Assembly (NCBI GenBank): GCA_916610825.1
Contig: OU744446.1
Location: 30,084,445 to 30,148,444, forward strand
Length of the DNA: 64,000 nt
Reading direction: 5' to 3'
Source of the DNA: Haliclystus octoradiatus
Taxonomy: Eukaryota > Cnidaria > Staurozoa > Stauromedusae > Haliclystidae
Shown here: positions 1 to 11,198 of the stretch, one piece after another
How positions within the stretch are numbered: the first letter of the stretch is position 1
How the letters are laid out: each line of letters starts with the position of its first letter
Position numbers and translations under genes: made by a program
The notes under the pieces: generated by a model
Told to the model about the DNA's origin: nothing
The model's input: only the letters and a program-made list of their open reading frames with translations
Database searches by the model: none

Positions 1-51
1 CCAGATTTTGGGAATATCAGGACGCCAGCGTCAACAATATCTCTATGACAA

Positions 52-555
52 AAGACATTGGACGTCCTCTAGAAAGAAAGTATGTCCGTAGACGTTTCAT
101 TACAACGGCCTTTCTATCTTGCGTGCATCAAACTCGTGATCTTCCTCCTTCCGCCATTTTTGAGGGCGAAGCACACACGATGAAATTGACCTGCTAGAAA
201 ATGTATTTAGTCAGCTTATATCAACCCCAAAACAAAGATCATCAACATCAACAGGTGAATTAAAATCATGCACATTGCCACTATTATTTTTTAAGCAGTA
301 AATACGAAACACGATTTTAATAGAATTTTGTATACTTCATTTTCCTTTATTTTAGATTTGCTACCGCGACCTGAGCAAGAGCAGGATAACATCAGCTGCT
401 TCAAATCAACTCCCATAATAACATATTCAAGATTAATAGGTAAACTAAAATCAGGCATATCGCTACGATATGATTTAATTTTAGTTTTACTAATTTTATT
501 TTCATTTTCTTCAGATTTTAACCGCTCGCGGCAGGCTCTACGGCATGCAATCTGA
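52..555 (+). pseudogene. Left-arm copy of the foldback exon series (frameshifted)
   Basis: This mirrors the exon series of the right arm (9961-10479, minus strand). Exon-like pieces are 52-254, 356-439 and from 515, each bounded by AG acceptors and GT donors. Relative to the right arm a 7-bp deletion near 180-190 shifts the frame and gives an early TAG. The second exon stays open and joins in phase to the third, which stops at TGA 13 codons in. The left arm is therefore the broken copy of the same short gene. Function is unknown. Confidence 0.5.
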
Positions 556-2460
556 GAAAAATTCCCTCTGTTGCTTTTAAAAAACTCTAAATTTCACAAA
601 AATCACAATAAGAGGTAAATAATATTCATATCCATTAGTAGGATTGATTTTCAATGTAATATTTACGAAGTATGATATATATTGAATTGTATTAATTTTA
701 TTCTCATTTTCTTCAGATTTTAACCGCTCGCGGCAGGCTCTACGGCATGTCATCTGAGAAAAATTCCCTCTGTTCCTTTGAATCAACTCTAAATTGAACA
801 AATTTTACAATAAGAGGTAAATAATATTCATATACATTACTTGGATTGATTTTGAATGTAATACGGCATGTCATCTGAGAAAAATTCCCTCTGTTCCTTT
901 GAATCAACTCTAAATTGAACAAATTTCACAATAAGAGGTAAATAATATTCATATCCATTACTTGGATTGATTTTGAATGTAATATTTACGAAGTATGATT
1001 TCTATTGAATTTTACTAATTTTATTCTCATTTTCTTCAGATTTTAACCGCTCGCGGCAGGCTCTACGGCATGTCATCTGAGAAAAATTCCCTCTGTTCCT
1101 TTGAATCAACTCTAAATTGAACAAATTTCACAATAAGAGGTAAATAATATTCATATCCATTACTTGGATTGATTTTGAATGTAATATTTACGAAGTATGA
1201 TTTCTATTGAATTTTACTAATTTTATTCTCATTTTCTTCAGATTTTAACCGCTCGCGGCAGGCTCTACGGCATGTCATCTGAGAAAAATTCCCTCTGTTC
1301 CTTTGAATCAACTCTAAATTGAACAAGTTTCACAATAAGAGGTAAATAATATTCATATCCATTACTTGGATTGATTTTGAATGTAATATTTACGAAGTAT
1401 GATTTCTATTGAATTTTACTAATTTTATTCTCATTTTCTTCAGATTTTAACCGCTCGCGGCAGGCTCTACGGCATGTCATCTGAGAAAAATTCCCTCTGT
1501 TCCTTTGAATCAACTCTAAATTGAACAAATTTCACAATAAGAGGTAAATAATATTCATATCCATTACTTGGATTGATTTTCAATGTAATATTTACGAAGT
1601 ATGATCTCTATTGAATTTTACTAATTTTATTCTCATTTTCTTCAGATTTTAACCATTCGCGGCAGGCTCTACGGCATGTCATCTGAGAAAATTCCCTCTG
1701 TTCCTTTGAATCATCTCTAAATTGAACAAATTTTACAATAAGAGGTAAACAATATTCATATACATTACTTGGATTGATTTTCAATGTAATATTTACGAAG
1801 TATGATTTCTATTGAATTTTACTAATTTTATTCTCATTTTCTTCAGATTTTAACCGCTCGCGGCAGGCTCTACAGCATGTGATCTGAGAGAAGTTCCCTC
1901 TGTTGCTTTGAATCAACTCTAAATTGAACAAATTTTACAATAAGAGGTAAATAATATTCATATACATTACTTGGATTTATTTTGAATGTAATAATTACGA
2001 AATATGATATATATTGAATTTTACTAATTTTATTTTCATTTTCTTCAGATTAACCGCTCGCGGCAGGCTCTACAGCATGTGATCTGAGAGAAGTTCCCTC
2101 TGTTGCTTTGAATCAACTCTAAATTGAACAAATTTTACAAGAAGAGGTAAATAATATTCATATACAATACTTGGATTGATTTTGAATGTAATAATTACGA
2201 AGTATGATTTATATTGAAATTTACTAATTTTATTTTCATTTTCTTCAGATTTTAACCGCTCGCGGCAGGCTCTACGGCATGTCATCTGAGAAAAATTCCC
2301 TCTGTTGCTTTGAATCAACTCCAACTTGAACAAATTTCAAAATAAGAGGTAAATAATATTCATATACATTAATAGGATTGATTTTCGATGTAATATTTAC
2401 GAAGTATGTTTTATATTGAATTTTACTAATTTTATTTTCATTTTCTTCAGGTTTCAACCG
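470..2460 (+). repeat. ~202-bp tandem repeat array, left arm
   Basis: About ten units at ~202-bp spacing (for example 1040, 1242, 1444), plus one truncated unit near 840-900. Each unit holds a ~100-nt block with GC-rich motif CCGCTCGCGGCAGG. The block is preceded by a pyrimidine-rich TTTTCTTCAG and followed by AAGAG/GTAAAT, so every unit looks like an exon with its own splice sites. Minus-strand open frames of up to 87 codons cross units, but they follow from the repeat and are not called as genes. Confidence 0.9.
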
Positions 2461-2752
2461 CCCTCATGATACCAACAATAGGATGCGATGAAACATTTCA
2501 CCTCGACACCACATCATAATATAATGAAAATGATATCAGGACATAATTTCACATGTAAACTAGCTTCATTTTATGTGTGTATTATCCGTAAAGACAAAAA
2601 ATTGATATGCACTTTCATAGTATTGCAAAGTCTTGATTTCTTGAAAATAACACTCTGACACCTTAAACTTAAACGTAAAATGTAAACTTGAAGGTTTTCT
2701 GAATAAATGATGATGATGATGATGACACCGCAACTTGTAGATTTTATTTTGT
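2460..2752. other. Single-copy spacer of the left foldback arm
   Basis: AT-rich sequence without a gene, ending in a short GAT run near 2708. It recurs inverted at about 8745-9030, confirming that both arms share the same internal order. Confidence 0.7.
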
Positions 2753-5620
2753 ACTAAATAGAGTTATATCTATATAGAACCAAAAGTAAGAGGTGCACAT
2801 GGATGATTTTCAGATATATTGCACAAAAAGACATATACTATCATTAAATGGAACATTCATCTTCGTTTGTTTCAATTATATCCTAAAATTTATTGTGTTT
2901 TCATATCATACATAAAAAGTCTTGATTTTCACTTGCACCGCAAATGACAGATTTCGTACTATACTCAAAATTTGTCTCAATAGATCCAAAAGTAAGAGGT
3001 ACACATGGATGATTTTCAGATATATTGCACAAAAAGACATATACTATCATTAAATGGAACATTCATCTTCGTTTGTTTCAATTATATCCTAAAATTTATT
3101 GTGTTTTCATATCATACATAAAAAGTCTTGATTTTCACTTGCACCGCAAATGACAGATTTCGTACTATACTCAAAATTTGTCTCAATAGATCCAAAAGTA
3201 AGAGGTACACATGGATGATTTTCAGATATATTGCACAAAAAGACATATACTATCATTAAATGGAACATTCATCTTCGTTTGTTTCAATTATATCCTAAAA
3301 TTTATTGTGTTTTCATATCATACATGAAAAGTCTTGATTTTCACTTACACCGCAAATGACAGATTTCGTACTATACTCAAAATTTGTCTCAATAGACCCA
3401 AAAGTAAGAGGTACACATGGATGGTTTTCAGATATATTGCACAAAAAGACATATACTATCATTAAATGGAACATTCATCTTCGTTTGTTTCAATTATATC
3501 CTAAAATTTATTGTGTTTTCATATCATACATAAAAAGTCTTGATTTTCACTTGCACCGCAAATGACAGATTTCGTACTATACTCAAAATTTGTCTCAATA
3601 GATCCAAAAGTAAGAGGTACACATGGATGATTTTCAGATATATTGCACAAAAAGACATATACTATCATTAAATGGAACATTCATCTTCGTTTGTTTCAAT
3701 TATATCCTAAAATTTATTGTGTTTTCATATCATACATAAAAAGTCTTGATTTTCACTTGCACCGCAAATGACAGATTTCGTACTATACTCAAAATTTGTC
3801 TCAATAGATCCAAAAGTAAGAGGTACACATGGATGATTTTCAGATATATTGCACAAAAAGACATATACTATCATTAAATGGAACATTCATCTTCGTTTGT
3901 TTCAATTATATCCTAAAATTTATTGTGTTTTCATATCATACATGAAAAGTCTTGATTTTCACTTACACCGCAAATGACAGATTTCGTACTATACTCAAAA
4001 TTTGTCTCAATAGACCCAAAAGTAAGAGGTACACATGGATGGTTTTCAGATATATTGCACAAAAAGACATATACTATCATTAAATGGAACATTCATCTTC
4101 GTTTGTTTCAATTATATCCTAAAATTTATTGTGTTTTCATATCATACATGAAAAGTCTTGATTTTCGCTTACACCGCAAATGACAGATTTCGTACTATAC
4201 TCAAAATTTGTCTCAATAGACCCAAAAGTAAGAGGTACACATGGATGATTTTCAGATATATTGCACAAAAAGACATATACTATCATTAAATGGAACATTC
4301 ATCTTCGTTTGTTTCAATTATATCCTAAAATTTATTGTGTTTTCATATCATACATAAAAAGTCTTGATTTTCACTTGCACCGCAAATGACAGATTTCGTA
4401 CCATACTCAAAATTTGTCTCAATAGATCCAAAAGTAAGAGGTACACATGGATGATTTTCAGATATATTGCACAAAACGACATATACTATCATTAAATGGA
4501 ACATTCATCTTCGTTTGTTTCAATTATATCCTAAAATTTATTGTGTTTTCATATCATACATGAAAAGTCTTGATTTTCACTTACACCGCAAATGACAGAT
4601 TTCGTACTATACTCAAAATTTGTCTCAATAGACCCAAAAGTAAGAGGTACACATGGATGGTTTTCAGATATATTGCACAAAAAGACATATACTATCATTA
4701 AATGGAACATTCATCTTCGTTTGTTTCAATTATATCCTAAAATTTATTGTGTTTTCATATCATACATGAAAAGTCTTGATTTTCGCTTACACCGCAAATG
4801 ACAGATTTCGTACTATACTCAAAATTTGTCTCAATAGACCCAAAAGTAAGAGGTACACATGGATGATTTTCAGATATATTGCACAAAAAGACATATACTA
4901 TCATTAAATGGAACATTCATCTTCGTTTGTTTCAATTATATCCTAAAATTTATTGTGTTTTCATATCATACATAAAAAGTCTTGATTTTCACTTGCACCG
5001 CAAATGACAGATTTCGTACCATACTCAAAATTTGTCTCAATAGATCCAAAAGTAAGAGGTACACATGGATGATTTTCAGATATATTGCACAAAACGACAT
5101 ATACTATCATTAAATGGAACATTCATCTTCGTTTGTTTCAATTATATCCTAAAATTTATTGTGTTTTCATATCATACATGAAAAGTCTTGATTTTCACTT
5201 ACACCGCAAATGACAGATTTCGTACTATACTCAAAATTTGTCTCAATAGACCCAAAAGTAAGAGGTACACATGGATGGTTTTCAGATATATTGCACAAAA
5301 AGACATATACTATCATTAAATGGAACATTCATCTTCGTTTGTTTCAATTATATCCTAAAATTTATTGTGTTTTCATATCATACATGAAAAGTCTTGATTT
5401 TCACTTACACCGCAAATGACAGATTTCGTACTATACTCAAAATTTGTCTCAATAGACCCAAAAGTAAGAGGTACACATAGATGATTTTCAGATATATTGC
5501 ACAAAAAGACATATACTATCATTAAATGGAACATTCAACTTCATTTGTTTCAATTATATCCTAAAATATTTAGTGCTTCCATAATTCATGAAAAGTCTGA
5601 TTTTCACAAACACCGTATTG
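2753..5620 (+). repeat. 206-bp satellite, left arm, with 618-bp higher-order repeat
   Basis: About 14 head-to-tail units of 206 bp. From 3974 onward variant units recur every third monomer: diagnostic changes (TACCATAC, AAAACGAC, GATGGTTTT, TTTTCGCTTACACC) repeat at 618-bp spacing, as seen at 3974, 4592 and 5210. The 69-codon frames at 3356, 3974, 4592 and 5210 are by-products of this periodicity. Confidence 0.93.
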
Positions 5621-5639
5621 TATGATGTAATAATATACA

Positions 5640-5909
5640 ATTCCATGAAATACATGCAACCGACACCTCATGTCTCAAAGCAATTAACCATCTTGCATCA
5701 AAAACAATTTACCAAATTCAGCAAGGTTATGGCGCAAGACCATGGGCAATAGCCACGATTGCGGGATATTTGCTGTTGCAAATGCCATAGCCTTAGCTGA
5801 AGATATTAAACCAGAAACTATTGTCTTTGACAAAGTAAAAATGAGAAGGCACGTAATCCAAATGTTGGAAAACCGAAAAGTGGAAATGTTTCCACATGAG
5901 GTTTTATAA
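5640..5909 (+). pseudogene. Ulp1/C48-like cysteine protease C-terminal fragment
   Basis: The frame 5745-5909 reads GNSHDCGIFAVANAIAL and then a KMRRHVIQMLE stretch before a stop. That matches the C-terminal end of Ulp1/SENP-like peptidases found in several transposons: the DCG with the catalytic Cys, then an MR-H-LE helix. Upstream, the same protein appears to continue in another frame (YQIQQGYG), which implies a frameshift near 5725-5745. The catalytic His and Asp region is absent or decayed. It sits in the core of the foldback element, in the same orientation as the left-arm exons, so it may be the last exon of the original element gene. The motif is short, so confidence is moderate. Confidence 0.5.
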
Positions 5910-6292
5910 TTAATCCAAATATTTGAGTGACCTGATCAAACACAAACTGAATCGTATATTATCACGTCGTCCTTTTCAAAACTACTTGACTATTATTTGA
6001 CCCGGTATTTGGTTTATTTGAACATTTTTCCCTTTGTGGTACTCTACATTAGTGACAGGATACCAGTTATTAGTTCGTTGTATTGCCATCGTCAAGCTAT
6101 TTAGTTGGGCTATTATAGCATATAATGCGGTAAATGATTTATATTTTATTCCTATAAATCATGTACTAATTATTAATATATACTTTGTAATACTTTTTAA
6201 TGTAAAAAACCGAAACCAAGGTATAAAAAAGTATATACATAACTTTTGGGTCTTTTGGCAGTGTAAAATACCCTAAACATCTATTATCCATG
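5910..6292. other. Unassigned core of the foldback element
   Basis: AT-rich and not part of either satellite. An 80-codon frame (6034-6276) shows no recognisable domain. Nothing else was found. Confidence 0.4.
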
Positions 6293-8745
6293 TTAAATTC
6301 GATCATTAATTTTACTATCCTTTGATGACAGAATGAAATATCTCACTTGCCTTGTATAAGAGAATATCAAAACTTTTCGTGTATAATATGAAAACACAAT
6401 AAATTTTAGGATATAATTGAAACAAACGAAGATGAATGTTCCATTTAATGATAGTATATGTCTTTTTGTGCAATATATCTGAAAATCATCCACGTGTACC
6501 TTTTACTTTTGGATCTATTGATACAAATTTTGAGTATAGTACGAAATCTGTCATCTACGGTGTTTGTGAAAATCAGACTTTTCATGTATATTATGGAAGC
6601 ACAAAATATTTTAGGATATAATTGAAACAAATGAAGTTGAATGTTCCATTTAATGATAGTATATGTCTTTTTGTGCAATATATCTGAAAATCATCCATGT
6701 GTACTTCTTACTTTTGGATCTATTGATACAAATTTTGAGTATAGTACGAAATCTGTCATCTACGGTGTTTGTGAAAATCAGACTTTTCATGTATATTATG
6801 GAAGCACAAAATATTTTAGGATATAATTGAAACAAATGAAGTTGAATGTTCCATTTAATGATAGTATATGTCTTTTTGTGCAATATATCTGAAAATCATC
6901 CACGTGTACCTCTTACTTTTGGATCTATTGATACAAATTTTGAGTATAGTACGAAATCTGTCATCTATACGGTGTTTGTGAAAATCAGACTTTTCATGTA
7001 TATTATGGAAGCACAATAAATTTTAGGATATAACTGAAACAAATGAAGTTGAATGTTCCATTTAATGATAGTATATGTCTTTTTGTGCAATATATCTGAA
7101 AATCATCCATGTGTACCTCTTACTTTTGGGTCTATCGCTATAAATTTTGAGTATAGTACGAAATCTGTCATTTGCAGTGTAAGTGAAAATCAAGACTTTT
7201 CATGTATGATATGAAAACACAATAAAATTTAGGATATAATTGAAACAAACGAAGATGAATGTTCCATTTAATGATAGTATATGTCTTTTTGTGCAATATA
7301 TCTGAAAATCATCCATGTGTACCTCTTACTTTTGGATCTATTTATACAAATTTTGAGTATAGTACGAAATCTGTCATTTGCAGTGTAAGTGAAAATAAAG
7401 ACTTTCCATGTATACCATATTGCAACTAAAATAAAATTTTATGATATAATTGAAACAAAAGAAGTTGAATGTTCCATTTAATGATAGTATATGTCTTTTT
7501 GTGCAATATATCTGAAAATCATCCATGTGTACCTCTTACTTTTGGGTCTATCGCTATAAATTTTGAGTATAGTACGAAATCTGTCATTTGCAGTGTAAGT
7601 GAAAATCAAGACTTTTCATGTATGATATGAAAACACAATAAAATTTAGGATATAATTGAAACAAACGAAGATGAATGTTCCATTTAATGATAGTATATGT
7701 CTTTTTGTGCAATATATCTGAAAATCATCCATGTGTACCTCTTACTTTTGGGTCTATCGCTATAAATTTTGAGTATAGTACGAAATCTGTCATTTGCAGT
7801 GTAAGTGAAAATCAAGACTTTTCATGTATGATATGAAAACACAATAAAATTTAGGATATAATTGAAACAAACGAAGATGAATGTTCCATTTAATGATAGT
7901 ATATGTCTTTTTGTGCAATATATCTGAAAATCATCCATGTGTACCTCTTACTTTTGGATCTATTTATACAAATTTTGAGTATAGTACGAAATCTGTCATT
8001 TGCAGTGTAAGTGAAAATAAAGACTTTCCATGTATACCATATTGCAACTAAAATAAAATTTTATGATATAATTGAAACAAAAGAAGTTCAATGTTCCATT
8101 TAATGATAGTATATGTCTTTTTGTGCAATATATCTGAAAATCGTCCACGTGTACCTCTTACTTTTGGATCTATTGATACAGATTTTGAGTATAGTACGAA
8201 ATCTGTCATCTACGGTGTTTGTGAAAATCAGACTTTTCATGTATATTATGGAAGCACAATAAATTTTAGGATATAATTGAAACAAATGAAGATGAATGTT
8301 CCATTTAATGATAGTATATGTCTTTTTGTGCAATATATCTGAAAATCATCCATGTGTACCTCTTACTTTTGGATCTATTGAGACAAATTTTTGAGTATAG
8401 TACGAAATCTGTCATTTGCGGTGTAAGTGAAAATCAAGACTTTTCATGTATGATATGAAAACACAATAAATTTTAGGATCTACGTGTACCTCTTACTTTT
8501 GGATCTATCGCTATAAATTTTGAGTATAGTACGAAATCTGTCATTTGCGGTTAAGTGAAAATCAAGACTTTTCATGTATGATATGAAAACACAATAAATT
8601 TTAGGATATAATTGAAACAAACGAAGATGAATGTTCCATTTAATGATAGTATATGTCTTTTTGTGCAATATATCTGAAAATCATCCATGTGCACCTCTTA
8701 CTTTTGGTTCTATATAGATATAACTCTATTTAGTACAAAATAAAA
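6293..8745 (-). repeat. 206-bp satellite, right arm (inverted)
   Basis: About 12 units of the same 206-bp satellite in opposite orientation. They are more diverged than in the left arm, with a few truncated units (for example the short unit near 8475). The clear triplet periodicity of the left arm is weaker here. Confidence 0.9.
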
Positions 8746-9030
8746 TCTACAAGTTGCGGTGTCATCATCATCATCATCATTTATTCAGAAAACCTTCAAG
8801 TTTAAATTTTACGTTTAAGTTTAAGGTGTCAGAGTGTTTTTTTCAAGAAATTAAGACTTTGTAATACTATGAAAGTGCATATCAATTTTTTGTCTTTACG
8901 GATAATACACACATAAAATGAAGTTAGTTTACATGTGAAATTATGTCCTGAAATCATTTTCATTATATTATTATGTGGTGTCGAGGTGAAATGTTTCATC
9001 GGATTCTATTGTTGGTATCATGAGGGCGGT
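8746..9030. other. Single-copy spacer of the right foldback arm
   Basis: Reverse complement of the left-arm spacer (2460-2752), including the short ATC/GAT run. No gene seen. Confidence 0.7.
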
Positions 9031-10050
9031 TGAAACCTGAAGAAAATGAAAATAAATTAGTAAAATTCAATATAAAAGATACTTCATAATTATTACATTG
9101 AAAATCAATCCTAGTAATGTATATGAATATTATTTACCTCTTATTGTGAAATTTGTTCAATTTAGAGATGATTCAAAGCAACAGAGGGAATTTCTCTCAG
9201 ATCACATGCTGTAGAGCCTGCCGCGAGCGGTTAAAATCTGAAGAAAATGAAAATAAAATTAGTAAAATTCAATATAAATCATACTTCGTAAATATTACAT
9301 TGAAAATCAATCCTTGTAATGTATATGAATATTATTTACCTCTTATTGTGAAATATGTTCAATTTAGAGTTGATTCAAAGCAACAGAGGGAATTTCTCTC
9401 AGATCACATGCTGTAGAGCCTGCCGCGAGCGGTTAAAATCTGAAGAAAATGAAAATAAAATTAGTAAAATTCTATATAAAACATACTTAGTAATTATTAC
9501 ATTCAAAATCAATCCTAGTAATGTATATGAATATTATTTACCTCTCATTGTGAAATTTGTTCAATTTGGAGTTGATTCAAAGCAACAGAGTGAAGTTTTC
9601 TCAGATTGCATGCCGTAGAGCCTGCCGCGAGCGGTTAAAATCTGAAGAAAATGAAAATAAAATCAGTAAAATTCTATATAAAACATACTTAGTAATTATT
9701 ACATTCAAAATCAATCCTAGTAATGTATATGAATATTATTTACCTCTTATTGTGAAATTTGTTCAATTTGGAGTTGATTCAAAGCAACAGAGTGAAGTTT
9801 TCTCAGATTGCATGCCGTAGAGCCTGCCGCGAGCGGTTAAAATCTGAAGAAAATGAAAATAAAATTAGTAAAATTCAATATAAAACATACTTCGTAAATA
9901 TTACATCAAAAATCAATCATATTAATTAATGGATATGAATATTAACTGAGCGAATTTTTCTCAGATGACATGCCGTAGAGCCTGCCGCGAGCGGTTAAAA
10001 TCTGAAGAAAATAAAAATAAAAGTAGTAAAATTTAAATTAAATCATATCG
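9031..10050 (-). repeat. ~202-bp tandem repeat array, right arm
   Basis: About five inverted units of the 202-bp repeat of the left arm. Splice-like boundaries are kept on the minus strand. The 87-codon plus-strand frames at 9153, 9355 and 9557 are successive repeat units read in the same frame, not independent genes. Confidence 0.9.
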
Positions 10051-10479
10051 TAGCGATATGCCTGATTGTAGTTTACCTATTAATCTTGAATATGTTATTA
10101 TGGGAGTTGATTTGAAGCAGCTGATGTTATCCTGCTCTTGCTCAGGTCGCGGTAGCAAATCTAAAATAAAAGGAAAATGAAGTATACAAAATTCTATAAA
10201 AATCGTGTTTCGTATTCACTGCATAAAAAGTAATAGTGGCAATGTGCATGATTTTAATTCACCTGTTGATGTTGATGATCTTCGTTTTGGGGTTGATATA
10301 AGCTGACTAAATACATTTTCTAGCAGGTCAATTTCAATTTTCATCGTGTGTGCTTCGCCCTCGAAGATGGCGGAAGGAGGAAGATCACGAGTTTGATGCA
10401 CGCAAGATAGAAAGGCCGTTGTAATCAAACGTCTACGGACATACTTTCTTTCTAGAGGACGTCCAATGTCTTTTGTCAT
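9961..10479 (-). CDS. Predicted spliced 113-aa protein in the right foldback arm
   Basis: Three minus-strand exons join without a stop: 10479-10263 (217 nt, starts MTKDIGRPLE), 10160-10077 (84 nt) and 10001-9961 (41 nt to TGA). Donors are GTGAAT and GTAAAC; acceptors are TTTATTTTAG and TTTTCTTCAG. Every junction is phase 1, and the total is 342 nt. The product is basic at the N-terminus with a run KRRSSTST; no domain is recognised. The open frame also continues upstream of this ATG, past the arm end to 10626, so the true start is uncertain. The last exon is the first member of the 202-bp repeat array. It may be a relic of the element's own gene. Confidence 0.4.
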
Positions 10480-10562
10480 AAGAGATATTGTTGACGCTGG
10501 CGTCCTGATATTCCCAAAACTCGTCATATGTTTTAGACCAATCAGGAAAGAGATATGGACGA

Positions 10563-10659
10563 TGACGTCATATTTTAAAAATAGTAAAATGACGTAAGGA
10601 AGGAACAGCACTTGATCCATTGACACCCTCCTGCAATGACATCATACAAAATTACGTCA
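10563..10659 (+). promoter_or_regulatory. Cluster of CRE/ATF-like sites upstream of gene A
   Basis: Three TGACGT-type sites: TGACGTCA at 10563, TGACGTAA at 10590 and TTACGTCA at 10652. They sit 30-120 bp upstream of the promoter block shared with gene B and are not seen at the matching place upstream of copy B. A regulatory role is inferred from motif and position only. Confidence 0.35.
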
Positions 10660-10685
10660 TTTTTAATGACCTTTCGAAAAGAGGC

Positions 10686-10780
10686 CACGTGAGCAAGCCA
10701 GAGCCGAAGTTCCGCTTTCGGGATAAAAACTTGACGTTCAAGCATCAAGTAGATATCAGCCATATTACGCAAGTATAGAA
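10686..10780 (+). promoter_or_regulatory. Promoter of cytokine-like gene A
   Basis: This block is conserved with 21026-21118, upstream of copy B. It contains an E-box CACGTG (10686-10691), an ISRE-like AGTTCCGCTTTC (from 10708) and a TATA-like TATAGAA (10774-10780). The spacing between elements is nearly the same in both copies. The ISRE-like site differs by one base from the AGTTTCNNTTTC consensus. Confidence 0.5.
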
Positions 10781-10799
10781 TCAGTTCTTGTGAAACATT

Positions 10800-10884
10800 T
10801 CATCATCATACTGCTCTGTCAACTGTCTGGAGGTACTATATTAAGAAGTCTGAGGTGTACTTTCTGTTCTTAAAGCCGGTGGCG
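10800..10884 (+). other. Non-coding first exon (5' UTR) of gene A
   Basis: The sequence matches 21135-21213 of copy B up to a shared donor (GTGAGTAA, at 10885 in A and 21214 in B). It carries no long open frame and would splice to the acceptor at 11185, 13 nt before the start codon. The transcription start is not known; the left bound is approximate. Confidence 0.5.
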
Positions 10885-11198
10885 GTGAGTAAATTGACTT
10901 TCGTTTCAGTACGCCATGAATTGCAGCACGTAGCACATTGTTAGGCATGTGATGTCGTAATTGTCGTTCTGGCACCGCTTAAGACATGTTCTCATTTGTT
11001 TCAATTTCTCTAAACTTGCGTGTTCTACTACATCATTAATTTAGGCCAGTAGTATTAGCTAGTCCTATATGTAATGATGTAGCCTGCATACTGTACGTGT
11101 ACTTCGTGACGTCTTATTGGTCTATATATAAGCGGGAATTGTGAAAAGACAATTTAAAATATAATATTTAAAATATAATTTTCAGATTTTAAATAACC

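Larger units (their letters stand above)
6..10519. mobile_element. Giant foldback-type inverted-repeat element
   Basis: The sequence starting TTTTGGGAATATC near base 6 returns as its reverse complement ending at 10519, and the two arms stay homologous inward. Order in each arm, from the outside: ~450 bp of exon-like sequence, an array of ~202-bp repeats, ~290 bp of unique spacer, then a 206-bp satellite. The core between the arms is about 5620-6290. The left arm (~5.6 kb) is longer than the right (~4.2 kb) because it has more repeat copies. The architecture recalls Drosophila FB and Galileo elements, whose long inverted repeats contain tandem repeats. No target-site duplication could be shown because the left end lies at the window edge. 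No transposase was recognised, so the superfamily is open. Confidence 0.8.

Noticed and set aside
3356-5419. Four 69-codon frames at 618-bp spacing
   Set aside because: They reflect satellite periodicity, with no codon-level constraint seen. The antisense frames in the right arm are likewise repeats.
9153-9820. Series of 87-codon frames starting MFNLE
   Set aside because: They are successive 202-bp repeat units read across the exon-like block and its intron-like spacer on the opposite strand.
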